Notes: generated by a model from the sequence alone, not told the origin. DNA of 64,000 bases from Pectinatus haikarae (GCF_030813505.1 NZ_JAUSUE010000011.1); one strand, 5' to 3'. Positions 26,001-34,085 are shown, counted from the first letter of the stretch. Translations and numbers: made by a program.

Positions 26001-27557
26001 TTGAAACTGCAAATTGAAAATAGAGATCGTCACGGACTTGTATATGATATAGCGCAAATAATTTTAAAAAACGGCATTAATATTGTTTCGATGGAGGTAA
26101 TAAAAAATATTACTTACCTGGAAACGGCCGCACTGCCGTGTGATAAAGAAAAATTCATTATAAAAGAGATAAAAAAGCTGTCAAATATAACAGAAGTAAA
26201 AAAAATAGCTTTAATGCCGCGCTATAAACAATATCAGCAGATGCAGATAGTTTTTAATACCATAAGTGAAGGCGTAATAGCCACGGACAAGGAAGGCAAT
26301 GCTGCCTATATCAACAAAGCGGCAAGACAATTGCTGCATCTGCCCGAGAGCAATATAATAGGAAAAAATGTACAAAAATTGGTTCCTTTTTATGGCCTGC
26401 TGAAAAAAACATTATGCACAGGAAATAGCTTTTTGAATCATGAGGTGTTTTCCCGCGAGAGTAATGTCCACTATCTGGTAAATGTTCAGCCTGTTTTTGA
26501 TGAAACGGGAGAGCTTTTTGGTTGCATTGCGCTTATCCGCAGTATAGATGCTGTGCGGAAAATATATCAGAAGCTGACTGCTCAGCCGGTCACGAATTTC
26601 GATGATATTATATATCAGAGTGATATTATGCATTTATTGGTAAAAAATGCCAGGCAGTATGCGGGCAGTGCCTCTACTATCTTGATACGGGGCGAGACAG
26701 GCTGCGGAAAAGAGCTGTTTGCACGTGCCATACATAATGCTTCACCGCGCCTCAACAATATGTTTCTAGCAATAAATTGTACGGCAATACCGGATACTCT
26801 GCTGGAAAGCGAGTTATTCGGCTATGAGGAAGGCAGTTTCACCGGTGCAAGCAAAGGCGGCAAGCTTGGGTTGTTCGAGCTTGCCGGCGGGGGAACGCTT
26901 TTCCTTGATGAAATAGGAGATATTTCCTTTGCTCTGCAGGCGAAGCTTCTGCGTGTTTTGCAGGAACATACAGTGCGCCGTATCGGTGCTACGGAAGAAA
27001 TACCTATCGATGTAAGAATAATAGCTGCTACTAATCGTGATCTTGAACATATGATGCAGACAGAAAGCTTTCGCAGTGATCTGTACTACAGACTGAACGT
27101 CATTCCTTTGTATCTTCCGGCGCTGCGGGAACGGCGCGAAGATATAGAGGTGCTTGCCCGGCATCTTATGAAAAAAGCTGCGGCCAGTATAAATACAGCC
27201 ATAAGTGATATTGATGGGGCTGCTATGAAGAAATTGATGAATTATGATTTTCCGGGGAATATCAGAGAGCTTGGCAACATTATCGAAAGAGCAGTAAATA
27301 TAGCGGCGGGCAGTAAAATAATGGCAGAGGATATTGTTTTTGATTTTAATAGAACCGCCACAGGCCGGCAACACGCCCAAACGAATGAAGAGCTGCCTGA
27401 AAATTTGGAAGCTGCGATGCAGCTGACAGAAAGAAATATTATTGGCAGAGCCATGAGAAAATATAAGACATCAAGAAAATTAGGAGCGGCGTTGGGGCTC
27501 TCGCACACGAGTATTCTGCGCAAAATGAAAAAATATAAACTGTCTTTCGAAGAATAA
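26001..27557 (+). CDS. Sigma-54-dependent activator with ACT and PAS domains (TyrR-like)
   Basis: A 518-residue bacterial enhancer-binding protein. An N-terminal ACT domain (about 1-75, LQIENRDRHGLVYDIAQIIL) suggests amino-acid sensing. A PAS domain (about 80-190) follows. The AAA+ domain (about 205-430) has Walker A GETGCGKE, the sigma-54 contact loop GSFTGA and Walker B FLDEIGD. A Fis-type helix-turn-helix ends the protein (SRKLGAALGLSHTSILRKMKKY). The TTG at 26001 is chosen because GGAGG ends 6 nt upstream and the ACT domain starts there. The frame is open 34 codons further up to 25899 without a ribosome site. The neighbouring alanine dehydrogenase has a -24/-12 promoter and is the best candidate target. 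Confidence 0.92.
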   Translation: MKLQIENRDRHGLVYDIAQIILKNGINIVSMEVIKNITYLETAALPCDKEKFIIKEIKKLSNITEVKKIALMPRYKQYQQMQIVFNTISEGVIATDKEGNAAYINKAARQLLHLPESNIIGKNVQKLVPFYGLLKKTLCTGNSFLNHEVFSRESNVHYLVNVQPVFDETGELFGCIALIRSIDAVRKIYQKLTAQPVTNFDDIIYQSDIMHLLVKNARQYAGSASTILIRGETGCGKELFARAIHNASPRLNNMFLAINCTAIPDTLLESELFGYEEGSFTGASKGGKLGLFELAGGGTLFLDEIGDISFALQAKLLRVLQEHTVRRIGATEEIPIDVRIIAATNRDLEHMMQTESFRSDLYYRLNVIPLYLPALRERREDIEVLARHLMKKAAASINTAISDIDGAAMKKLMNYDFPGNIRELGNIIERAVNIAAGSKIMAEDIVFDFNRTATGRQHAQTNEELPENLEAAMQLTERNIIGRAMRKYKTSRKLGAALGLSHTSILRKMKKYKLSFEE

Positions 27558-27558
27558 A

Positions 27559-27592
27559 CCCCCGATGAGGGCATTTCTGCTCAGATCGGGGG
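27559..27592 (-). terminator. Probable terminator between the sigma-54 activator and ald
   Basis: CCCCCGAT (27559-27566) pairs with ATCGGGGG (27585-27592), with an inner GAG/CTC. The T-run is weak on both strands, so efficiency is uncertain. Confidence 0.6.
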
Positions 27593-27627
27593 CGATAAGA
27601 GGGGGATTGCAGCCAGACAGTATAATT

Positions 27628-28749
27628 TTATTTCAGTAATTCTTTTATATCAGCGCAGGGCAGATCCAAACCATTGGCAACGCCTTTAAAGGTGATTTTT
27701 CCGTCAATGGTATTTATTCCCTGCATCAGCCCGGCATCTTCAAGGGCAGCTTTTTTGAAACCGTTATTGGCTATAGCCAGTGCATAAGGCAGAGTTGCGT
27801 TGGTCAGTGCAAGAGTGGATGTCCTGGCAACAGCACCGGGAATATTCGCCACGGAATAGTGAATAACTCCATATTTTTCAAAAGTAGGATCGTCATGTGT
27901 AGTGCAGTGATCACAGGTCTCAATAGAGCCGCCCTGATCAATGGCAACATCTACTACTACAGAACCGATTTTCATAGTCTTGACCATTTCCTCGGTGACC
28001 AATTTCGGTGTTTTAGAACCGGGAATCAATACAGCACCAATTAAAAGATCAGCTTTTGCCACCCATTTTGCTATATTGTGGCTGTTTGACATTTCGGTGA
28101 TCACTCTTCCGTTGAAAATATCATCCAAATAACGCATTCTGTCTATGGACAAATCGAGAACCGTCACTCTGGCACCGAGTCCTGCTGCCATCTTGGCAGC
28201 GTTGGCACCGACTATGCCGCCGCCGACGATGACTACCTGCGCGGGGCATACACCGCTTACCCCGCCCAAAAGAACACCGCGTCCGCCATAGCGGCTTTCC
28301 AAATAATGAGCACCGATCTGAATGGACATTCTGCCCGCTATTTCACTCATCGGCGAAAGCAGGGGCAGACTATGGCCGTCATGGCCCACAACTGTTTCAT
28401 AAGCAATGCCTGTAACTTTATGCTGGAGCAATGCGTCTGTGAGCTTTGGTTCCGGTGCAAGATGAAGATATGTATAAAGAATCTGTCCTTCATGGAAGAA
28501 ATCATATTCTTCGGGCAATGGTTCCTTGACCTTGATAATCATGTCTGCTCTGTCAAACAGTTCTTTTTTATCAGCTGTTATGGCAGCGCCTGTTTTGCTG
28601 TATGATTCGTCACTGAATCCGCTGACAAGTCCCGCGGATTTTTCTACTAATACAGTATGTCCCGCTTTTATTAACGCTTCGCTGCCTGCCGGCGTCAGGC
28701 CTACTCTGTTTTCATTATTTTTTATTTCCTTGATAACACTTATGATCAT
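27628..28749 (-). CDS. ald: Alanine dehydrogenase
   Basis: A 373-residue enzyme interconverting L-alanine and pyruvate plus ammonia with NAD. The N terminus MIISVIKEIKNNENRVGLTP, the substrate histidine in YTYLHLAPEP, the nucleotide motif VIVGGGIVGANAAKMA and the catalytic aspartate in VDVAIDQGG are all present. Length is normal for the family. A TGGCAT-N5-TTGCT promoter (28794-28809) ends about 45 nt from the ATG and the sigma-54 activator lies next door, so expression is probably induced by amino acids. GGGAGG precedes the ATG. Confidence 0.96.
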   Translation of the reverse strand: MIISVIKEIKNNENRVGLTPAGSEALIKAGHTVLVEKSAGLVSGFSDESYSKTGAAITADKKELFDRADMIIKVKEPLPEEYDFFHEGQILYTYLHLAPEPKLTDALLQHKVTGIAYETVVGHDGHSLPLLSPMSEIAGRMSIQIGAHYLESRYGGRGVLLGGVSGVCPAQVVIVGGGIVGANAAKMAAGLGARVTVLDLSIDRMRYLDDIFNGRVITEMSNSHNIAKWVAKADLLIGAVLIPGSKTPKLVTEEMVKTMKIGSVVVDVAIDQGGSIETCDHCTTHDDPTFEKYGVIHYSVANIPGAVARTSTLALTNATLPYALAIANNGFKKAALEDAGLMQGINTIDGKITFKGVANGLDLPCADIKELLK

Positions 28750-28793
28750 GACAAAAACCTCCCGATTAATTAAAGATCACAACTAATTATAGA

Positions 28794-28809
28794 AGCAAAT
28801 ATTATGCCA
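28794..28809 (-). promoter_or_regulatory. Sigma-54 (-24/-12) promoter of ald
   Basis: On the minus strand the site reads TGGCATAATATTTGCT, matching TGGCAC-N5-TTGCW at all but one position with exact GG-to-GC spacing. The predicted transcript start is near 28782. Confidence 0.75.
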
Positions 28810-28890
28810 ATTATTTGAAATGAAGTAAAAAAATTTTTTTGCAAGTAAAAATACACAAAAATACAGGCATGATTCAGAAAATGCAATCGA

Positions 28891-28913
28891 CTGTCTGAGC
28901 GAACAACAGACAG
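28891..28913. promoter_or_regulatory. Candidate enhancer site for the sigma-54 activator
   Basis: CTGTCTG-N9-CAGACAG is a perfect dyad about 80-105 bp upstream of the -24 element, the usual distance for an enhancer-binding protein. Confidence 0.45.
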
Positions 28914-28915
28914 AA

Positions 28916-28962
28916 AAAAGGCATCCGGACAGGATAAAGAAGATCCTGTCCGGATGCCTTTT
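28916..28962 (-). terminator. Terminator of the 29144-30013 dehydrogenase transcript
   Basis: Perfect 20-bp arms at 28916-28935 and 28943-28962 are followed on the minus strand by a T-run. It lies 182 nt beyond the stop codon and just upstream of the ald control region. The stretch 28963-29143 holds no gene that I can see. Confidence 0.88.
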
Positions 28963-29143
28963 GAGTAAAAATGTATACAATATATTTGCGGAGATTTCTC
29001 CTATAGGCTTATATAATAATAATACTATCGGCCGTGGAACATGTTTGTTCCGGTATGTGGTTCAATTTTGTTACAAATGGAACTGAAAAGTGCCAAATAT
29101 CAAAATGATGCTATATTTGGTTATTGGGGTAATCTTATATATG

Positions 29144-30013
29144 TCAGAGGTCATTTTCATAATATTTTATTAAACTTTGTGTGCCTTTTTCGCCCATACC
29201 TTTTTCTTCCAGTTCTTTTGCTTCCACTAAAACTTGTTTCAGAACAGGCATGTTTACGGAGAAAATATCACCGGTCTCAATACCGATATTCATGTCTTTT
29301 ATAAAATGCTTCAGCATGAAACCCGGTTCAAAATTTCCTTTCAAAGCATTGACAACTACATTTGACATCTGGAAACTGCCGGCAGCCCCTTTGGAAATGG
29401 CAGAGAACACTTTATCGGCATCAAGTCCTGAGGCCTGCGCATATGAAAATGCTTCACACGCTCCGGCAAGTGCACCTGCTATGGCGATTTGGTTGCAGGC
29501 TTTTGTTTTTTGTCCGGCACCGGCACTGCCTTCATAAATAATGTTGCTGCCCATTTTTGCCAAAAGGGGTTTTACTGCCAGAAAAGCAGCTTCATCACCG
29601 CCTGCCAAAATACAAAGTGATGCCTTTTGTGCGCCTGTATCACCGCCGGTAACAGGCGCGTCAATGGCGTAAATGCCTTTTTTTTGCGCTGCTTCGTATA
29701 TTTTTTGTGCCAATAATGGAGATGAAGTTGTCATATCTATGACATATGTTCCTTTTTCTGCATTTGCCAAAATACCGTTGCTTCCCAAATAACTTTCCTC
29801 CACATCTTTGGGATAGCCGACTATGCTTATGACTGCGTCCTGTCCGCGGGCGCACTCACCGGCACTGTCACACCATTTTGCTCCTTTTGCCAGCAATCCG
29901 GCGGCTTTTTCTTTGGTCCTGTTGTAAACGCTGAGTTCATATCCTGCTTCCAATAAATGTCCGGCCATTGCGCTGCCCATTATTCCGGTGCCGATAAAAC
30001 CGATTTTTTTCAT
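29144..30013 (-). CDS. NAD(P)-dependent beta-hydroxyacid dehydrogenase (2-hydroxy-3-oxopropionate reductase family)
   Basis: A 289-residue paralogue of the 8618-9511 enzyme. Rossmann motif GTGIMGSAMAGH, substrate loop DAPVTGGDTGAQ and the catalytic lysine in AGQKTKACNQ are conserved. Family members reduce tartronate semialdehyde or oxidise 3-hydroxyisobutyrate and related acids. It is transcribed divergently from the acetolactate synthase-like gene with a 188-nt gap. Without pathway neighbours the substrate is open. An AGGAGGA ribosome site precedes the ATG. Confidence 0.88.
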   Translation of the reverse strand: MKKIGFIGTGIMGSAMAGHLLEAGYELSVYNRTKEKAAGLLAKGAKWCDSAGECARGQDAVISIVGYPKDVEESYLGSNGILANAEKGTYVIDMTTSSPLLAQKIYEAAQKKGIYAIDAPVTGGDTGAQKASLCILAGGDEAAFLAVKPLLAKMGSNIIYEGSAGAGQKTKACNQIAIAGALAGACEAFSYAQASGLDADKVFSAISKGAAGSFQMSNVVVNALKGNFEPGFMLKHFIKDMNIGIETGDIFSVNMPVLKQVLVEAKELEEKGMGEKGTQSLIKYYENDL

Positions 30014-30201
30014 TTGTCTATCCTCCTGCGTATATTTTTTTTATTATAACATAAATAAAATTCTTGGTTGATCTATAATTCTTGATTTATTTGCAAAATA
30101 ATACTGTTTTGTTGTAAATTTTTATTGATAAATTTTTGCTTAGTAGGTATTATTGAACATGACATTAATTATATTTTGCAGGAGGCTTTGCTAAAAATAC
30201 T

Positions 30202-31860
30202 ATGTGTGAAAAAAGTAAGCGGTGTACCGCTGATTTACTGGTAGAATGTCTGGAAGAAGAAGGCGTAAAATATATTTTCGGTATTCCGGGTGAAGAAAAT
30301 CTGGCTATTATGCGTGCGCTTGAAAATTCTAAGATACAGTTTATCACTGTCCGTCATGAACAAGGCGCTGCCTTTATGGCCGACGTTTATGGAAGACTTA
30401 CGGGAAAGGCCGGTGTATGCCTTGCTACATTGGGGCCGGGTGCAACGAATCTCGTAACAGGTGTTGCCGATGCCGATAGTGACGGAGCCCCGCTTGTTGC
30501 AATAACGGGGCAGGTAGGTACTGAACGGATGCACATTACCTCACACCAATTTCTTGACTTAGTGAAGATGTTTGAACCGATAACCCGACGTACAAAAATG
30601 GTGGTACGCCCCGACACGGTGAATGAAATAGTTCGTCTGGCCTTTAAATATGCGGAACGCGAAAAGCCGGGCGCATGTCATATAGATCTGCCGGTTAATA
30701 TTGGCATGATGTCTATAGATAATTCGGAACGTCCGCTGCAAAAACAATATCCGATAAAAGAATATGCTTCTGTTCATACGCTTGACGAAGCAGCAGAAAT
30801 GATTTCCTATGCTAAAAGTCCGGTTATTCTCGCCGGCAGCGGAGTTATTCGCTCTCATGCGGCAAAGGAATTGACGGCGTTTGCGGAAAAACTGAAAATA
30901 CCGGTAATAAATACTATGATGGCAAAAGGGGCCATTCCTTTTGATAACAAGTATGCAATGTGGACAATAGGCATTCCTTTTTCTGATTATCAAAATAAAT
31001 TATTGGAAAGAGCCAGCTTGGTAATAGCCGTCGGTTACGATATTATTGAATATGCACCGTCAAAATGGAATAAGCGCGGTGATGTGGATATAATTCATAT
31101 AGATGCGGCTTCCGCCGATATCAATAAGTTGTATCAGGCCAATATAGAAGTAGTCGGTGATATACCTGACTCATTAAAACGTATAATGCAGAGGACTGCA
31201 CGCCTTCAGGAACCCAAGGAAGCCTTGGCAATGCGTGAAAAAATGGTTGCAGAACACGAGAGCTACGCTGCTGATAAAGCTTTTCCTATGAAGCCGCAGC
31301 GCATACTCAACGATGTACGAAAAATCATGGGACCTGATGATATCGTTATTTCAGACGTAGGGGCGAATAAAGTCTGGATAGCTCGTCATTACAACTGCTA
31401 TAAACCGAATACCTGTATTATTTCCAATGGATTTGCTACGATGGGCATAGCCGTGCCGGGAGCTATAGCTGCAAAACTCGTCAATCCTGATAAAAAAATA
31501 TTGGCAATAACCGGTGACGGCGGTTTTATGATGAATTGTCAAGAGTTTGAAACGGCTATACGTCTTGGCACAAATTTTGTGACGCTGATATTCAACGACT
31601 GCAGCTATGGTCTCATAAAGTGGAAACAGGAAGATCATTATAAACATAGTTATGGTGTTGATTTTACAAATCCTGATTTTGTAAAATTTGCTGAGAGCAT
31701 GCATGCCGCAGGTTTTCGCATCAAAAAGGCTGAAGAGCTTATTCCGACACTGGAAAAAGCTTTCAGCCTGGATGTACCGGCTATCATTGACTGCCAGGTC
31801 GATTATAGTGAAAACATGAAGCTGACAGAACATTTGCAGCAGCTTATGCAGGGAATTTAA
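30202..31860 (+). CDS. Thiamine-diphosphate enzyme, acetolactate synthase large-subunit type
   Basis: A 552-residue ThDP-dependent enzyme with the three expected domains. The cofactor-activating glutamate lies in VRHEQGAAFMADVYGR, and the Mg-ThDP motif is ITGDGGFMMN followed by a conserved asparagine in FNDCSYG. The sequence fits the catabolic acetolactate synthase (AlsS) or stand-alone large-subunit group. No regulatory subunit and no acetolactate decarboxylase gene lie next to it, so other pyruvate-type carboligase activity cannot be excluded. GGAGG lies 16 nt before the ATG, rather far. A stem-loop follows the stop codon. A riboswitch transcript on the other strand points at its 3' end. 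Confidence 0.82.
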   Translation: MCEKSKRCTADLLVECLEEEGVKYIFGIPGEENLAIMRALENSKIQFITVRHEQGAAFMADVYGRLTGKAGVCLATLGPGATNLVTGVADADSDGAPLVAITGQVGTERMHITSHQFLDLVKMFEPITRRTKMVVRPDTVNEIVRLAFKYAEREKPGACHIDLPVNIGMMSIDNSERPLQKQYPIKEYASVHTLDEAAEMISYAKSPVILAGSGVIRSHAAKELTAFAEKLKIPVINTMMAKGAIPFDNKYAMWTIGIPFSDYQNKLLERASLVIAVGYDIIEYAPSKWNKRGDVDIIHIDAASADINKLYQANIEVVGDIPDSLKRIMQRTARLQEPKEALAMREKMVAEHESYAADKAFPMKPQRILNDVRKIMGPDDIVISDVGANKVWIARHYNCYKPNTCIISNGFATMGIAVPGAIAAKLVNPDKKILAITGDGGFMMNCQEFETAIRLGTNFVTLIFNDCSYGLIKWKQEDHYKHSYGVDFTNPDFVKFAESMHAAGFRIKKAEELIPTLEKAFSLDVPAIIDCQVDYSENMKLTEHLQQLMQGI

Positions 31861-31867
31861 TAGGAGG

Positions 31868-31892
31868 CAGGCCTGGTTTTCCATCAGGCCTG
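31868..31892 (+). terminator. Stem-loop after the acetolactate synthase-like gene
   Basis: CAGGCCTG (31868-31875) and CAGGCCTG (31885-31892) pair around GTTTTCCAT, followed by TTTCTC. It is a probable but weak terminator. Confidence 0.6.
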
Positions 31893-31997
31893 TTTCTCAA
31901 TCTAGCAGAGAATAACAAAATATTCTGCTCAGTGGCTGTATACAGCCGAGATGCAGGTCAGAAAATCGTAAGAAAAATAATTTAAGGTAAAAGTGCT

Positions 31998-32029
31998 TAA
32001 AAAAGAAAAACCTTGCTGTGAAAGCAAGG
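31998..32029 (-). terminator. Second terminator (T2) of the orphan cobalamin-riboswitch RNA
   Basis: Read on the minus strand, CCTTGCT-TTCAC-AGCAAGG is followed by TTTTTCTTTTTT. It lies about 90 nt beyond T1, and no gene lies between. Confidence 0.8.
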
Positions 32030-32114
32030 CCCTGCCAGTGCAGTGTTTAAGAGGAAGTAAAACTCTATGAGCAATCCCCAGTGTATTAGCTGAAGATACA
32101 AAGGGGCTGAAACC

Positions 32115-32155
32115 AAAATAAAAACCCTCTTCTGAGCGAACGCAAAGAAGAGGGT
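32115..32155 (-). terminator. First terminator (T1), expression platform of the cobalamin riboswitch
   Basis: Arms at 32124-32133 and 32146-32155 pair over 10 bp with an inner GCG/CGC, followed on the minus strand by TTTTTATTTT. It lies about 80 nt after the riboswitch core. Confidence 0.85.
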
Positions 32156-32234
32156 AAACTATACCAAATTTATTTATGCTATAATCTAATCTCCTGCCCA
32201 TCGCTCGCGGGTACTATACAGTTATGTATAACGG

Positions 32235-32415
32235 TGACTGTCAATCAGGTAGTTCTCCTGGCTTCACATCATTGCTTCGCCGCTCCTTCTCAGAATAAAA
32301 TTCCAATGGATAGATTGCGGGGTTGCTCCGTGTTACAGTGGCGGGACCGCACCGGACTATCAAATACAATTACCGGTTTCCCTATTAAGTCATTTCTGAC
32401 GCCTGATTCTCTTTT
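32235..32415 (-). ncRNA. Cobalamin riboswitch without a downstream gene
   Basis: On the minus strand the core landmarks are GGGAAACCGGT, then TCCGGTGCGGTCCCGCCACT with GTAAC, and the B12-box AAGCCAGGAGAACTACCTG. It has its own promoter (32430-32458). After it come T1 and T2, then the 3' end of the acetolactate synthase-like gene on the opposite strand. No transporter or cobalamin gene follows. The region 31860-32530 holds nothing else that I can support. The product is either a riboswitch-gated small RNA or a relic that lost its gene. Confidence 0.88.
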
Positions 32416-32429
32416 ATTCAATTGCATAT

Positions 32430-32458
32430 ATAATATCACCTGATAAATTTAATGTCAA
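32430..32458 (-). promoter_or_regulatory. Promoter of the orphan cobalamin riboswitch
   Basis: On the minus strand TTGACA (32458-32453), a 17-nt spacer and TATTAT (32435-32430) predict a start near 32422, directly before the aptamer. Confidence 0.8.
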
Positions 32459-32460
32459 CC

Positions 32461-32489
32461 TTGCAATAATTTTTGATAAAGGGTATATT
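32461..32489 (+). promoter_or_regulatory. Promoter of the thioredoxin gene
   Basis: TTGCAA (32461-32466), a 17-nt spacer and TATATT (32484-32489). Its -35 box is only 2 bp from the divergent riboswitch -35 box. Confidence 0.65.
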
Positions 32490-32533
32490 AGATACATCAT
32501 GCCGCCGCAGATGTTGGTGAAAGGAAGAAAAAT

Positions 32534-32848
32534 ATGCCACAGGTATATACTGAACAGAATTTTGAAAAAGAAGTTTTGCAGTCGCCGATACCGGTGCTGG
32601 TGCATTTTGGCGCTGAATGGTGTGTGCCGTGCCAGCAATTTGCCCCTATAATAGATGAAATGGAAGAAAATGCATCAGGTGAATATAAAGTAGGAAGTGT
32701 CAACGTGGACAGATCACGTGAACTGATAGAAAAATACAATGTAACAATGATCCCCACCATTATTATATTTAAAAATGGCCGATCTGCCGCTCAAATAACA
32801 GGAGCCGTTTCAAGGGAGAATTTATGTCATATGATGCTGAATGACTGA
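32534..32848 (+). CDS. Thioredoxin-like protein
   Basis: A 104-residue cytosolic thiol-disulfide reductase with the thioredoxin fold. The active site is WCVPCQQ near residues 29-35, and the cis-proline lies in VTMIPTIIIF. It differs from the classic WCGPC by Val, which changes redox potential and is seen in accessory thioredoxins. GAAAGGAAG precedes the ATG, and a stem-loop terminator follows at 32945. The gene stands alone. Confidence 0.92.
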   Translation: MPQVYTEQNFEKEVLQSPIPVLVHFGAEWCVPCQQFAPIIDEMEENASGEYKVGSVNVDRSRELIEKYNVTMIPTIIIFKNGRSAAQITGAVSRENLCHMMLND

Positions 32849-32944
32849 TTTTCCAGAAAATTTAAGGTGTAAACAAAAGCAATTTACGCAGATAATATAT
32901 TATTTTCAACATTCTTTGGAATAAAGTGGGATGCCCGAATAGAT

Positions 32945-32982
32945 AACTCTATTGCTTAAGAAATAGGGTTTTATTTTATTTC
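32945..32982 (+). terminator. Terminator after the thioredoxin gene
   Basis: AACTCTATT (32945-32953) pairs with AATAGGGTT (32962-32970) with one wobble, followed by TTATTTTATTTCTT. Confidence 0.65.
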
Positions 32983-33024
32983 TTGCGAGACATTAAAATT
33001 TAAATATAAAGGGGTGCAGCTGCT

Positions 33025-33894
33025 ATGAAAATAATCGATGCACATATGCATTTTTCATCCGTAGGAAACTTTGCTGAAACTGCTGCCAACATAAACTGCA
33101 AATGTGATATCCCTACGTTAAAAAGGGAGTTCGACAAATGCGGAGTGGTTCTGGGTGTGGGCATGGGAGTCGATTCGTCCGATATAGTGGACGGCAGCAT
33201 CAATCCGCAAATTATAACACATGGACTTGAGCAATTTCCTCCTTTTATGGCGCAATGCCTTGGCATAGCACCGGATATGATAACTGCTGAGAACCGTGAA
33301 CAAACATTGGCTGCTTATGAAAAACTGTTGCAGGAGCCGACAAGTCTTGGCTTTAAAATTTATGCGGGCTATCAGCATTATTATGTCGACGATGCAGTCT
33401 ACCATCCATTTTTCAGACTGGCGGAAAAATACAACGTACCCGTTGTAATTCATACAGGTGATACTGCCAGCAGCCATGGCAAGCTTAAATATTCACACCC
33501 GCTGACTGTGGATGAAGCTGCTGTCGATTTCCCCAACGTCCATTTTGTCATGGCACATTGCGGCAACCCCTGGATAATTGATGCCGCTGAAGTAGCTATG
33601 AAAAATCCAAATGTTTATATTGACTTATCCGGGCTGGCAGAAGGGCTTATCAATGCAGAAATCTTTTTGTCTGAGGGAGCCGGGTATATAGAGCATTTGA
33701 AGACATGGCTGGGCTATATGAATCATTATGATAAGCTTATGTATGGATCAGACTGGCCGCTTGTTGATATGAAAAATTATATTGAGGTAATAAAAGCCGT
33801 TATTCCTGAGAAATATCACCGGGCTGTGTTTTATGATAATGCCGTGCGGATTTTTACCAAACTGCAAAATTGTTTGTCGAGGCAAAATGATTGA
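33025..33894 (+). CDS. Amidohydrolase-2 family metal-dependent hydrolase/decarboxylase
   Basis: A 289-residue TIM-barrel enzyme. Metal-site residues are visible as DAHMHF at residues 4-9, the histidine in VVIHTGD, the histidine in VMAHCGNPW and the aspartate in YGSDWPL. The family includes hydrolases and decarboxylases of cyclic or aromatic acids and uronate-type substrates. There is no operon partner to narrow the substrate. The start has GGGG 10 nt upstream. A tRNA gene follows. Confidence 0.85.
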   Translation: MKIIDAHMHFSSVGNFAETAANINCKCDIPTLKREFDKCGVVLGVGMGVDSSDIVDGSINPQIITHGLEQFPPFMAQCLGIAPDMITAENREQTLAAYEKLLQEPTSLGFKIYAGYQHYYVDDAVYHPFFRLAEKYNVPVVIHTGDTASSHGKLKYSHPLTVDEAAVDFPNVHFVMAHCGNPWIIDAAEVAMKNPNVYIDLSGLAEGLINAEIFLSEGAGYIEHLKTWLGYMNHYDKLMYGSDWPLVDMKNYIEVIKAVIPEKYHRAVFYDNAVRIFTKLQNCLSRQND

Positions 33895-33956
33895 CTGTCT
33901 TGTATTGGCAATGAACTTATTGGTGGTTTATATGCTATGGATACTATATAAAAGAA

Positions 33957-33985
33957 TTGCATCAGCAAAAATATTGTGGTAAAAT
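33957..33985 (+). promoter_or_regulatory. Promoter of tRNA-Gly
   Basis: TTGCAT (33957-33962), a 17-nt spacer and TAAAAT (33980-33985) lie 13 nt before the tRNA. Confidence 0.6.
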
Positions 33986-33998
33986 AATTGAGTATCCC

Positions 33999-34072
33999 GC
34001 GGGCATAGTTTATTGGTAGAATGGCTGCTTCCCAAGCAGCAGAGGGCGGTTCGATTCCGCTTGCCCGCTCCA
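33999..34072 (+). tRNA. tRNA-Gly (anticodon CCC)
   Basis: A 74-nt cloverleaf. Acceptor GCGGGCA (33999-34005) pairs with TGCCCGC (34062-34068). The anticodon stem GCTGC/GCAGC encloses TTCCCAA, and the T-loop contains GGTTCGATTCC. The 3' CCA is encoded. A terminator follows. Confidence 0.97.
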
Positions 34073-34085
34073 GAATAGAGTTGTT

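Noticed and set aside
30150..30185. Sigma-54 promoter before the acetolactate synthase-like gene
   Set aside because: A TTTTGCA resembles a -12 box, but there is no GG at the -24 position.
31929..32201. A 90-codon open frame on the minus strand after the cobalamin riboswitch
   Set aside because: It has no good ribosome site, runs through both terminators including their T-runs, and its product resembles no protein I know.
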